From an uncultured bacterium (GTDB lineage Bacteria > Verrucomicrobiota > Kiritimatiellia > CAIKKV01): a stretch of DNA of 64,000 bases. This document shows positions 18,220 to 25,985 of this stretch, one piece after another; the first letter of the stretch is position 1; every line of letters starts with the position of its first letter. The stretch is taken from NCBI GenBank assembly GCA_938038445.1, contig CALHRZ010000025.1, positions 1 through 64,000 of the forward strand. Direction: 5' to 3'. A program made the translations under genes and the position numbers. Under the pieces are notes generated by a model. The model saw only the letters and a list, made by a program, of their open reading frames with translations, searched no databases and was not told where the DNA came from.

Positions 18220-18244
18220 ATGTTGAATGTTGAGGTCTGACCCC
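18220..18244. repeat. 25-bp dispersed repeat, copy 1
   Basis: The 25 bases including GTTGAGGTCTGACCCC are identical to 48893-48917. The GGTCTGACCCC end (GGGGTCAGACC on the other strand) resembles short REP-like sequences that recur between genes in many bacteria. This copy is intergenic, just upstream of the rpmB promoter. Confidence 0.75.
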
Positions 18245-18254
18245 AAATTAAAAG

Positions 18255-18283
18255 TTGCTTGAGGGATAAGATGGCGCTATGAT
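18255..18283 (+). promoter_or_regulatory. Predicted sigma70 promoter for rpmB
   Basis: TTGCTT (18255-18260) and TATGAT (18278-18283) are separated by 17 bases, with the rpmB ATG 21 bases after the -10 and a GGGAG ribosome binding site at 18294-18298. Confidence 0.65.
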
Positions 18284-18304
18284 CGGACTTTTTGGGAGTT
18301 CAAC

Positions 18305-18532
18305 ATGCCGAAGGTTTGCGAATTCTGCGGGAAGCAGGTGAGGACCGGGAACCGGATTGTTCGCCACGGTCTGGCCAAGAAAAAGGGGGGGATTGGTCTG
18401 CACACGACGGGCATCACTCCCCGGAGTTTCCGGCCGAACCTTCAGAAGGTCCGGATTCAGGATGGCGGAAGGGTTCGCCGGGTCGTGATTTGCGCCCGTT
18501 GTCTCAAGAGCGGGAAAGTTCAAAAAGCCTGA
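18305..18532 (+). CDS. rpmB: 50S ribosomal protein L28
   Basis: The 75-residue protein starts MPKVCEFCGKQVRTGNRI and contains FRPNLQKVRIQDGGRVRRVVICARCLKSGKV. These are diagnostic L28 features, with two CxxC pairs forming a zinc ribbon. Its last 13 bases overlap the 3' end of the convergent dus gene. It is a single-gene unit with its own predicted promoter. Confidence 0.95.
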   Translation: MPKVCEFCGKQVRTGNRIVRHGLAKKKGGIGLHTTGITPRSFRPNLQKVRIQDGGRVRRVVICARCLKSGKVQKA

Positions 18533-19530
18533 TCTTTTTCGACACTTTCTGGGCAGAGGACGGCCAACTGTTTCGCAAGCACGTCCGCATCGCGTTCCGC
18601 CATTAGCGCGACCATTTCCGCCCGTTTCATGCGGAGAAAGGGCCGCACATAGAGGGGCATCCATTTGCGGAAAAGAACGGCTCCTTTGCCCTTTCCATAG
18701 AGAGCGGAAGTCCGCGCCAGATGGCGCAAGGCAAACGCGAGGGCTTCCGAGGGCGTAGGAGGAGGTGGGACGGGTTGTCCTTGGAGCGTTGCCGCGATTT
18801 CCGGAATGAGCCAAGGATTTTTCATTGCCGCACGTCCAACCATAATACCGGTGCAGCCGCTTGACTTCATTCGTTCAATGGCTTCGGTTCCGTCGGAGAT
18901 GTCCCCATTCCCATAGATGGGAATGCCCGGAACGGAGGCGACTACATCGGCAATCCGATTCCAATCCGCTTTTCCTTTAAAACCCTGAACCGCGGTCCGT
19001 CCGTGAATAATGAGGGCGGAAATGCCTGCTGAGACCAACTGCCGGGCCAAAGCGGGGGCGACGATGCAGGAGTCATCCCATCCCAGTCGGATTTTGGCGC
19101 TGACCGTCAAGCCTGGAACGGCTCGCACAACCTCTTCGGCGATACGGGCGGCCAGATCGGGAGTCTTGAGCAACGCGGCGCCCTCTCCACGGGAGACGAT
19201 TTTTCGGACGGGACAACCCATGTTAAGATCGATCCAACGGGCGCCTCGTGCAGCCAAAACGCGGGCAGCTCGTGCCAGCAACTCGGGATCTCGGCCGTAA
19301 AGTTGCCAAGCCAGAGGGGTATCGGCAGGTTCCGTTGCCGTAAGGCAGGCCATTTTATCTCCGGTTCCCCGCAGGAGCGCCAGGGGGTGGAGCATTTCGG
19401 TAAACCCCAGCCCGAGGCCGCCGAGTTCCCGGATCATCATGCGGAACGGGAGATCGCTGAAACCGGCGAGGGGGGCGAGAAGAACCGGCGGGTCCACGAC
19501 ACCGGGCCGGGGGAGGGTAGGGCACGTCAT
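18520..19530 (-). CDS. dus: tRNA-dihydrouridine synthase
   Basis: This FMN enzyme reduces uridine to dihydrouridine in the tRNA D-loop. The catalytic cysteine lies in LNMGCPVRKIVSRGEGAALL. FMN-contact segments include LLAPLAGFSDLPFR, IHGRTAVQGFKGKADW, IYGNGDISD and IMVGRAAMKNPW. Its 336 residues fit the DusB-type group. The start overlaps the queF stop by four bases, placing it last in a minus-strand operon of tRNA-modification and signalling genes. Confidence 0.95.
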   Translation of the reverse strand: MTCPTLPRPGVVDPPVLLAPLAGFSDLPFRMMIRELGGLGLGFTEMLHPLALLRGTGDKMACLTATEPADTPLAWQLYGRDPELLARAARVLAARGARWIDLNMGCPVRKIVSRGEGAALLKTPDLAARIAEEVVRAVPGLTVSAKIRLGWDDSCIVAPALARQLVSAGISALIIHGRTAVQGFKGKADWNRIADVVASVPGIPIYGNGDISDGTEAIERMKSSGCTGIMVGRAAMKNPWLIPEIAATLQGQPVPPPPTPSEALAFALRHLARTSALYGKGKGAVLFRKWMPLYVRPFLRMKRAEMVALMAERDADVLAKQLAVLCPESVEKDQAF

Positions 19531-19958
19531 ATTTCCTTTTTGCGGGGGCGATGTTCGGCCGTCACCGTGATCGCGATTCCTCCCCTCCGGTTGAAGGCGC
19601 CGGTTATCTTCAACCAGCGGGGGCGGATTGTTTGGACGAGATCGTCGAGAATGCGGTTGACGATCGCTTCATGAAAAGCGCCGTGGTTCCGAAAGGAAAA
19701 GAGGTAAAGTTTCAACGATTTGCTTTCAAGACACAGGGGGCCGGGAACATATTCAATGGTTAGATGGCCGAAATCCGGCTGTCCTGTGATGGGACAAAGG
19801 CACGTGAATTCCGGGCAATCGAAAAGAATTGTGTATGGGCGGGTTGGTTTGGGGTTGGGAAAGGCTTCTAGGCGCGCTTCTTCGGGACGGCCTGGATAGT
19901 GCGTTGTGCTTTTTTTGAGAAGAGTCAGGGGAGGAAGAGGGGGGGATTTTCGGTTCAT
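19527..19958 (-). CDS. queF: NADPH-dependent 7-cyano-7-deazaguanine reductase QueF
   Basis: QueF reduces preQ0 to preQ1 in queuosine biosynthesis. The catalytic-cysteine block is FDCPEFTCLCPITGQPDF. The QueF signature ESKSLKLYLFSFRNHGAFHE, which binds NADPH and substrate, follows. At 143 residues it is the short, single-domain (FolE-like) form. ATG 19958 (MNRKSPPLP) lies ten bases after the cyclase stop. The longer track ORF from 20075 overlaps the cyclase and is rejected. Other queuosine genes are not in the window. Confidence 0.93.
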   Translation of the reverse strand: MNRKSPPLPPLTLLKKSTTHYPGRPEEARLEAFPNPKPTRPYTILFDCPEFTCLCPITGQPDFGHLTIEYVPGPLCLESKSLKLYLFSFRNHGAFHEAIVNRILDDLVQTIRPRWLKITGAFNRRGGIAITVTAEHRPRKKEI

Positions 19959-19968
19959 TCTGAATGTC

Positions 19969-22128
19969 CTATTTTTCCGACATATTCCAAACTCCATCCC
20001 ACATGGTCGGGGGGCATCGGTCCAGTTCGCGGCACCGCGCATGATAGACACGGGAGGGGGGATCCTGATCCGCAAGGGATTCGAAGAGGCGGGATGCCTC
20101 CGCGAACCTTCCTTGTTCGAACGCTATCCTGGCCTGTTGGAAGGTTTCGATCAAGGGGCGGCGTTTTTCAAAGTGAGTCGGAGAGAGGGGTTCGAAAATT
20201 TCGACCGGTTCCCTGCGGCCCACGACGCGGACCGTTGCGATGGATCGGCAAGGGATATGGGAGGCCACCAGATCACGGGTGGCGGAGGAGATCAGAATGG
20301 AGGTTCCAAAGACTTTGTTGAGTCCTTCAAGTCGGGAGGCGAGATTTCCCGCATCCCCGAGGAAGGTATAGTTGAAGCGCTGCGCGGAACCCATGTTGCC
20401 GATGACCACTAGTCCGGTGTGCAAGCCGATCCGGGCGTGCAGGTTGCATCCGAATCGTTCGGCCAGCGCCGGCCGCAATTCGTTGAGTTTTTCTTGGTAC
20501 CGGAGAGCGGCGCGGACTGCGCGGAGAGCGTGGTCGGGTTGGTCGAGAGGAGCGTTCCAGAAGGCGATTACCGCGTCCCCTTCGTATTTGTCCACAGTCC
20601 CTCCCTCCTCGTAAATCACCGCCGTGACTTCCGTGAGGTAGGTGTTGAGGAGAGCGGTCAGTTCGACGGGATCCAATTTTTCCGAAAGGGAGGTAAATCC
20701 CTGGAGGTCCGAGAAAAGGATGGTAAGGACTTTTTTCTCGCCCCCGAGGGTCAGTCGATCGGGGTTACGGAGCAGTTCTTCGATGACCAAGGGACTGAGG
20801 TACTGGCGGAAGGCGGTTTTAAGAAAGCGCTTTTGACGCCCTTCCAGCGCGTAGTTGACGAGGAGTGTGGTGCCGCAGGTTAAGAGTGAGCCGGCGAAGG
20901 GCGCAACGACAGGCATCCACCAACCCAGGGGGTAGAGGCCCCACCCGATGGCGAGGGGGAGCGACAAGAAGAGGAAGGAAGCCGTACCGCTGGCAAAGCC
21001 GGCTGATGTGGTGCGGACGACTAGGCCGGCGCCGAGACAGACAAACAGGATCAAGAGGGCGACTCCGGATTCCGGAACGTCGCGCATAAAATCACCTGCG
21101 AGGAGGTTATCGAGGGCCGTTGCGTGGATTTCCACTCCCGGGTAGCGGGGGCCGACGGGCGATGGCCGGAGGTCGTACAAGCCGGGGGCAGTGAAACCGA
21201 ACAGTACATATTTATCCCGGAAAAAATCGGGCGAAATCAAGGGTGTCGCGCCGTTTTGAATTTGCAATTCCGATTGGATCACGGCTTTGGCGTTCACGGC
21301 GGCATGCGTTTGGGAAGGACCCCGGTATCGGAGCAGGACATTTCCGTTCGGATCGAGCGGGACGGCGCGATTCCCCACGAGAATTCGGAGGGATTCGAGT
21401 AAAAGGTTTTGGCGGGGGTTAGCGACGAGGAACGCCGCGACGGCGAGCGAGGGGATGATTCGGCCGTCGTAGATGAGCACGGGCGCCAGACGGCGATTGA
21501 CGCCATCGGTTCGATCGGGGGTGGAAGCGGCGTGGCCGAGCAGGGCGGCGGTTTCCATAAGGGGGGGGATGGGGAAGGAAGCCGACTCGGCAAGCAGAGA
21601 GGGAGGGAATGTGGATGGAGGTTGCTGAGGGGCGGCTGCCGGTGTAGGGGCATTTGGCGGCCATGTACGGTTGCGTCCGGAGGGGTAGAAGGCCTGAACG
21701 ATTCGTCCGAAATTGCGGTAGGCGGCGGCAAGAGCGGCGTCATCTTCCATCGAGTAGGCGGAGGGTTCCGTAAAGAGGACGTCCATCACGAGCACGCGGG
21801 CACCGGCTCGACGGCAGAATTCGATGATCGGGACGTAGGCTTCGCGCATCCAGGGCCAAGAAAGACCGTTTTCTTCTCTGGCCCAGTCCAGCGACGCTTG
21901 ATCGAGGAGGATCAGCCGGATCTCGTTCGACCAGGGAGAGGGTCGCGCGAAGGTGCGCACTCGCATGTCCCATGTGCGGGTTTCGAGAGGGAGCAAAAGA
22001 GGCCGCGCCATCCAGGACAGGACGAAGGAGCAAAGTCCGATGGCAAGACCTTGGATGGAACGGGAACGCAGAAAAGAGAGTACTGCGCGATTCGGGGGGA
22101 GAAAGTTAGGGTTCAGGGGAGACGTCAT
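19969..22128 (-). CDS. CHASE2-domain class III adenylate/guanylate cyclase
   Basis: The 719-residue protein has an N-terminal membrane anchor and an extracytoplasmic CHASE2 sensor domain (IRLILLDQASLDW, FTEPSAYSMEDDAALAAAY, PGVEIHATALDNLLAGDF). Three transmembrane helices follow at roughly 350-440, then a C-terminal class III cyclase domain. The cyclase shows both metal-binding aspartates (FSDLQGFTSL and YEGDAVIAFWN) and the transition-state region GNLASRLEGLNK. It probably makes cAMP or cGMP in response to an envelope signal. The start overlaps the upstream bactofilin-like gene by 23 bases. Confidence 0.92.
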   Translation of the reverse strand: MTSPLNPNFLPPNRAVLSFLRSRSIQGLAIGLCSFVLSWMARPLLLPLETRTWDMRVRTFARPSPWSNEIRLILLDQASLDWAREENGLSWPWMREAYVPIIEFCRRAGARVLVMDVLFTEPSAYSMEDDAALAAAYRNFGRIVQAFYPSGRNRTWPPNAPTPAAAPQQPPSTFPPSLLAESASFPIPPLMETAALLGHAASTPDRTDGVNRRLAPVLIYDGRIIPSLAVAAFLVANPRQNLLLESLRILVGNRAVPLDPNGNVLLRYRGPSQTHAAVNAKAVIQSELQIQNGATPLISPDFFRDKYVLFGFTAPGLYDLRPSPVGPRYPGVEIHATALDNLLAGDFMRDVPESGVALLILFVCLGAGLVVRTTSAGFASGTASFLFLSLPLAIGWGLYPLGWWMPVVAPFAGSLLTCGTTLLVNYALEGRQKRFLKTAFRQYLSPLVIEELLRNPDRLTLGGEKKVLTILFSDLQGFTSLSEKLDPVELTALLNTYLTEVTAVIYEEGGTVDKYEGDAVIAFWNAPLDQPDHALRAVRAALRYQEKLNELRPALAERFGCNLHARIGLHTGLVVIGNMGSAQRFNYTFLGDAGNLASRLEGLNKVFGTSILISSATRDLVASHIPCRSIATVRVVGRREPVEIFEPLSPTHFEKRRPLIETFQQARIAFEQGRFAEASRLFESLADQDPPSRVYHARCRELDRCPPTMWDGVWNMSEK

Positions 22129-23314
22129 TTGGGGAAGAGGAGGGGATGGGAGGAGGGGGGAGGGGGGTGCGAGGGGGGCGGAGGGCGAGAATCATCCCGC
22201 CGAGACCAGTGGCCGTGAACCAAAGCCAGAGCGCATTAGAAAAGGGTGGAGGAAGCAGGAGAGCGGCTTGGAAAAGGAAAAGTCCCAAAAGGAGTTGAGG
22301 GAGCGCTTGCATGGGAATTAGGGGTTGTCCTCGATTGCCGGTCAGAAGTCGGCCGAGCATGAAAGCGGCCACGATCTTTCCACTCATCAGACCAAGCAAA
22401 TAGAGGGCTCCGAGCAGTAGGCTGAGAGGGATACCCATCAGGGAGAGAAAGGCCAGCAGTGCGAGGAGGGGGATGAGAATCAGAGCGCCGAGACCGAAGG
22501 CAAGGGATTTCCAGGGGTAAAATTCGAGGAGAAGAACGGGCCGAATGACAAAGGGAGGCGTCACGAACGAGAGGAACAGAGCCAGTAAAAGAAGGGCGGA
22601 AAAGGAAACAAAGGTCAGAGTCCATCGGTTCGGGGACCGAAGGGTAACGTGTCGGATAGGGCCTTCAATCGCGGCATTTCTGGAAGGGATGACTGGTTGG
22701 GGGGAATAGATATCAAGAGGTCCGTGAATCTGGGATCCGGCGAGAATGGTGATTTTATCGGCATGGAGGGCGGCGGATCCATTTACGATTCCATCGAGGA
22801 CGATTTCGCGGGCCTTGACTGCGAGATGCCCATCGACTGTTCCGCGGAGGATAAACTGACCGGCAGCGGTTCGGAGGTTTCCGCCGATCATGGCCTGCGG
22901 GGTGATGGTCACGGTTTCTCCGGCAAGCCAGGCATTGCCGTCCACTCGGCCTCCGAGTTGGATTGTCTGGAAGGCGGCTCGGACGTGGCGTTCCACTTCT
23001 CCGTCCAAGACCAGCCGGGTTCCGGCGGCCCACAGGGTCCCCCGAATAAAGCCGGATATTCGGGCAAGGCCTGCGTTGGTCGAGGGCCGGGAAAAAGAAC
23101 TCGAGAAACCGGTGAGGAGGAAGAGATCATCCGAGACCTCTCCTTCGATATGGGCTTCTCGGGTAAGGATCAAAAGATCGCCGGTCATGCGTTCGCCGGG
23201 GGTGAGGGAAAAGGTTTCCTCCCAATGAAAAGGAAGGGGTACGGCCGTTGTCTCATTGGATCGGGTGGAAAGTTGGAATCCAAGGAGGAAAACAAGAAGA
23301 ACGAGCGGCTTCAT
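22106..23314 (-). CDS. Bactofilin-like beta-helix protein with C-terminal membrane segments
   Basis: A signal peptide (MKPLVLLVFLLGFQLSTRS) is followed by short repeated beta-strand turns (GDLLILTREAHIEGEVSDDLF, IQLGGRVDGNAWLAGETVTI, FILRGTVDGHLAVKAREIVL). These resemble the right-handed beta-helix of bactofilins (polymer-forming cytoskeletal family). The second half has four or five hydrophobic helices and a proline-rich tail. This fusion is known in uncharacterised membrane proteins. A role in envelope organisation is a guess. It is first in the operon with the CHASE2 cyclase. Confidence 0.7.
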   Translation of the reverse strand: MKPLVLLVFLLGFQLSTRSNETTAVPLPFHWEETFSLTPGERMTGDLLILTREAHIEGEVSDDLFLLTGFSSSFSRPSTNAGLARISGFIRGTLWAAGTRLVLDGEVERHVRAAFQTIQLGGRVDGNAWLAGETVTITPQAMIGGNLRTAAGQFILRGTVDGHLAVKAREIVLDGIVNGSAALHADKITILAGSQIHGPLDIYSPQPVIPSRNAAIEGPIRHVTLRSPNRWTLTFVSFSALLLLALFLSFVTPPFVIRPVLLLEFYPWKSLAFGLGALILIPLLALLAFLSLMGIPLSLLLGALYLLGLMSGKIVAAFMLGRLLTGNRGQPLIPMQALPQLLLGLFLFQAALLLPPPFSNALWLWFTATGLGGMILALRPPRTPLPPPPIPSSSPNDVSPEP

Positions 23315-23443
23315 AACTTCATGGTGGCATAAAGCGGCGATAAAGAAAAGCGAAGAGGTGAGGTTTGTTCAGGAATTCTTTGGGATTCCGGCTTGAAAAC
23401 AAACAGGAACCCATATATCGCTTCACCCTAAGGAGATGGAACG

Positions 23444-23671
23444 ATGAACCGTTTCGATCGGATTTTCTGGCGGATCAATGGCATTCTCATCTTGGGCGGA
23501 GTGTTGGGCTTTATAACCGTTTCATAGGGGGTTATGGGGTTGGGTTTGCTGATGAATTTCAGGCACGATACCCATCCGGATAAACCGGCGATTGCGGCGG
23601 AGGCGGAAGGGAGTCAACAGGAGGTTCGGTTGCGTCTTGGCGCCTTTACGCGGTTGGAAGGCACTCGATAG
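23444..23671 (+). pseudogene. Small membrane protein gene interrupted by an in-frame TAG
   Basis: An excellent ribosome binding site (AAGGAGATGGAACG) leads to MNRFDRIFWRINGILILGG. The predicted transmembrane helix is cut by TAG at 23525-23527, and the same frame then resumes with hydrophobic GVMGLGLLMNF and a soluble QQEVRLRLGAFTRLEGTR before a second TAG at 23669-23671. Hydrophobicity running straight through the first TAG suggests a nonsense mutation or sequencing error in one original protein. I recognise the general type (small membrane protein of unknown function) but cannot name a family with certainty. Confidence 0.5.
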
Positions 23672-23689
23672 CGGTGGACGCGATTGGGA

Positions 23690-24142
23690 ATGGGGACGTC
23701 ATATATGACAGGTGCTCGGCCAGGCGGGGCGGGAAAAACTACCGTCATGGGGGCTTTTTTCAACTTTGAACCAGCCGAGGTCCCCCTTGTCGCGGCGGAC
23801 AGGATGGCACGAATGGAGGAGGGTTTGGGGGGAAAGATGCCGAGAAGCAGTTTCATTTGCCACGAAATAGGGAATGGTCCTTATTACGCCTATCTTTGGG
23901 GGGAACCGCTTCGTCGTTATTTTGAACTCACGGCGTGGGGGCACATGCTGGCGACGAGTCTTCATGCCGATACGATTGGAGAGGCTTGCGATCAAATTTG
24001 CCGAGTCAGCGGAGCGCCCCTTGAGCGTTTTTTTCATCAGAGGCATTTTGCCTTTTTTCTTGCCTGGGATCGAGCGACGGGCCGACGTCAGATATTGTTG
24101 TGGTGGAAGAGTCAGATGGTCGGACGCCCCACCGCCGAATAG
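23690..24142 (+). CDS. P-loop protein of unknown function, possibly N-terminally truncated
   Basis: The N-terminus contains a Walker A-like GARPGGAGKTT, but the first glycine expected four residues before GK is arginine, so the loop is atypical. A central ICHEIG segment could be a Walker B/glutamate region, and ATSLHADTIGEA resembles the histidine box of secretion-type ATPases. The coding frame is the same as that of the interrupted small gene upstream, separated by TAG 23669-23671. The track start is TTG 23684, and ATG 23690 or 23705 are alternatives. At about 150 residues it is short for an ATPase, so a gene remnant is plausible. Confidence 0.5.
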   Translation: MGTSYMTGARPGGAGKTTVMGAFFNFEPAEVPLVAADRMARMEEGLGGKMPRSSFICHEIGNGPYYAYLWGEPLRRYFELTAWGHMLATSLHADTIGEACDQICRVSGAPLERFFHQRHFAFFLAWDRATGRRQILLWWKSQMVGRPTAE

Positions 24143-24363
24143 GGGGCGCGGCGGAGGGGGAGATTCGGATTTCTGAATCCCGTCTTGTGACACTGGGCGA
24201 GTGGAAAACGGCCTGAACGTGGGTGGATGAATTGTTGTTTTCCGGGGTACGAACCTTGCAGGAAGTTCGGCTCGAAATTCTCGCGTTTTGGAAACGGCGT
24301 TCTGAGGCCGGCGCGTGACAAAGGAAAGGGAGTTGGATAGGATTGGTTTGGAAGGGTTCCGGA

Positions 24364-25101
24364 ATGAAGTTGGAAGGAAAGATCGTTTTCGTGACGGGTG
24401 GAGCGGTGCGTATTGGGCGGGCGATTGTCGAGGCGCTGACGGAGCGTGGGGCACGGGTGGTCATTCATGCCCATCGGAACATCGAAGCGGCTCGGCGGGT
24501 GGCGGGATCATTGGTTTCCGAGGGACGTATGGTGTGGGTGGTGGCGGGGGATCTTTCTTCGGAAGCCGGCTGTGAAACCGCCATGACCCAAGCATTTGAG
24601 CAGGCGGGCGGGTTGGATGGGCTTGTTAACAACGCGGCGGTTTTTCATAAGTATTCCCTTTGCGAGACAAACGAAGATCGGCTGTTATCGGAATGGCGGA
24701 TCAATTTGATGGCGCCTTTTTTTCTGATTCGGGCATTTGCCCGGCGAGCGGCAAGCGGCCGGATTGTGAATCTCCTTGATCGGCGCGTTGCGACGGTGGA
24801 AGCGGGGTGTGCCGCCTATCTTTTGTCTAAAAAGGGGTTGGCGGAACTGACGCGGATTGCGGCACTTGAGTTGGCGCCGGCGTTTACCGTCAATGGGGTT
24901 GCGCCCGGTTCCATTTTGCCGCCTCCGGAAGGCGATCCGAATCGTCCCTATGACCGGGCGGGGCAGAATCCGCTCCGGCGGCGAGTGACTCCGCAGGCCG
25001 TTGCGGAGGCGGTGGCGTGGTTGTTGGAGGCCGACGATGTGACCGGCCAGATTCTCTATCTCGATGGTGGGCAACATTTGCTGGGAACGGGAGGCTTTTG
25101 A
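24364..25101 (+). CDS. Short-chain dehydrogenase, pteridine/dihydrofolate-reductase-like (FolM-type)
   Basis: The protein begins MKLEGKIVFVTGGAVRIGRAI. The TGGAxRIG cofactor motif is characteristic of pteridine-reductase-type SDRs. NNAAVFHK and the YLLSKKGL catalytic Tyr/Lys segment follow, with a C-terminal GQILYLDGGQHL. Length is 245 residues. ATG 24364 is chosen over 24343 because homology begins there. The next gene, folB, starts directly after the stop, supporting a role in (tetrahydro)folate or pterin metabolism. Confidence 0.8.
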   Translation: MKLEGKIVFVTGGAVRIGRAIVEALTERGARVVIHAHRNIEAARRVAGSLVSEGRMVWVVAGDLSSEAGCETAMTQAFEQAGGLDGLVNNAAVFHKYSLCETNEDRLLSEWRINLMAPFFLIRAFARRAASGRIVNLLDRRVATVEAGCAAYLLSKKGLAELTRIAALELAPAFTVNGVAPGSILPPPEGDPNRPYDRAGQNPLRRRVTPQAVAEAVAWLLEADDVTGQILYLDGGQHLLGTGGF

Positions 25102-25467
25102 ATGGACCGGCTGTGGATTCGGGATTTGATCGTTCATGCAACGATTGGCGTTCACGAAGAAGAGCGACGGACGGTTCAGCCGTTAATCGTGAACGTGTGG
25201 CTGGCTTGCGATTTGCGTCCGGCGGGGAAATCTGACCGGATTGAAGAAACGGTAAATTATCGGGAAGTTCAGGACGGTCTTTTGAAACTGGCGGCCGAAA
25301 GCCGCGATCGACTGTTGGAGCGTTTGGCGGATCGTATGGCAATGTTCTGTCTTCAGTATCCGCAGGTTGAGGGGGTGCGGATACGCATTGAGAAACCGCG
25401 CGCTCTCCGGCATGCTCGTTCGGCGGCTGTTGAAATCGAACGGGGTAGGATCATATCGGAGGTTTGA
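25102..25467 (+). CDS. folB: Dihydroneopterin aldolase
   Basis: FolB converts dihydroneopterin to 6-hydroxymethyl-dihydropterin in folate synthesis. The N-terminal LWIRDLIVHATIGVHEEER carries the conserved glutamate of the IGVxxxE motif. ETVNYREVQDGL and ERLADRMAMFCL match the active-site and tetramer regions. The 121-residue length is typical. The ATG abuts the stop of the SDR gene, consistent with a folate operon. Confidence 0.92.
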   Translation: MDRLWIRDLIVHATIGVHEEERRTVQPLIVNVWLACDLRPAGKSDRIEETVNYREVQDGLLKLAAESRDRLLERLADRMAMFCLQYPQVEGVRIRIEKPRALRHARSAAVEIERGRIISEV

Positions 25468-25520
25468 CAGGGCAGGGAAAAATTGCCACCTTAAACAGCG
25501 CAACGAACGGGAGCGAACCG

Positions 25521-25976
25521 ATGAGTTTGAATGAAGGGACGGGAGTGGTTACAGTCGAGGAAATCCAAAGCTACATCCCGCATCGGGAGCCGTTTCTTTT
25601 TGTCGATCGGTTGGAACGATGGGATGCGGAAAAGATCACTGGATACCGCCGCTATCTGGAAAGCGATTTCTTCTTTCGGGGGCATTTTCCGGGTTATCCG
25701 GTTGTTCCGGGTGTGATTTTGATCGAGTCCATGGCCCAGTGCGGCGGGGTAGGGGTTCTGAAGAGCGGTTTGTTTCCCAAGGGTGCGCTGTTTTTTTTAG
25801 CGACGGTTTATGAGGCCAAATTCCGCCGACAGGTTCGGCCTGGAGAGGAAATCCGCATGGAGATTCAGAATATCAAGGTGACGAACCGGCTGGTGCGGCA
25901 AAAAGGGAAGGCATACGTTGGCGAGGAAGAGGCTGCGGAAGCCGAGTGGATGTGCATTGCGGGATCGAGGGGCTGA
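25521..25976 (+). CDS. fabZ: 3-hydroxyacyl-ACP dehydratase FabZ family
   Basis: The hot-dog fold dehydratase shows YIPHREPFLFVDR, the catalytic histidine in FFRGHFPGYPVVPGVILIESMAQCG and the conserved glutamate in the same block. It dehydrates beta-hydroxyacyl-ACP in fatty-acid or lipid A acyl synthesis. ATG 25521 follows GGGAGCG, and the track start at 25464 overlaps folB. Its 151 residues fit. Its position next to folate genes is probably incidental. It converges with the phosphohexomutase ten bases away. Confidence 0.88.
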   Translation: MSLNEGTGVVTVEEIQSYIPHREPFLFVDRLERWDAEKITGYRRYLESDFFFRGHFPGYPVVPGVILIESMAQCGGVGVLKSGLFPKGALFFLATVYEAKFRRQVRPGEEIRMEIQNIKVTNRLVRQKGKAYVGEEEAAEAEWMCIAGSRG

Positions 25977-25985
25977 GCGATTGCC

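Noticed and set aside
20948-21743. Plus- and minus-strand ORFs over the cyclase gene
   Set aside because: They are frame shadows of the 19969-22128 coding sequence, with arginine/proline-rich composition.
23365-23583. 72-residue ORF in the track
   Set aside because: It is in a different frame from the ATG with a strong ribosome binding site at 23444 and encodes no recognisable segment.
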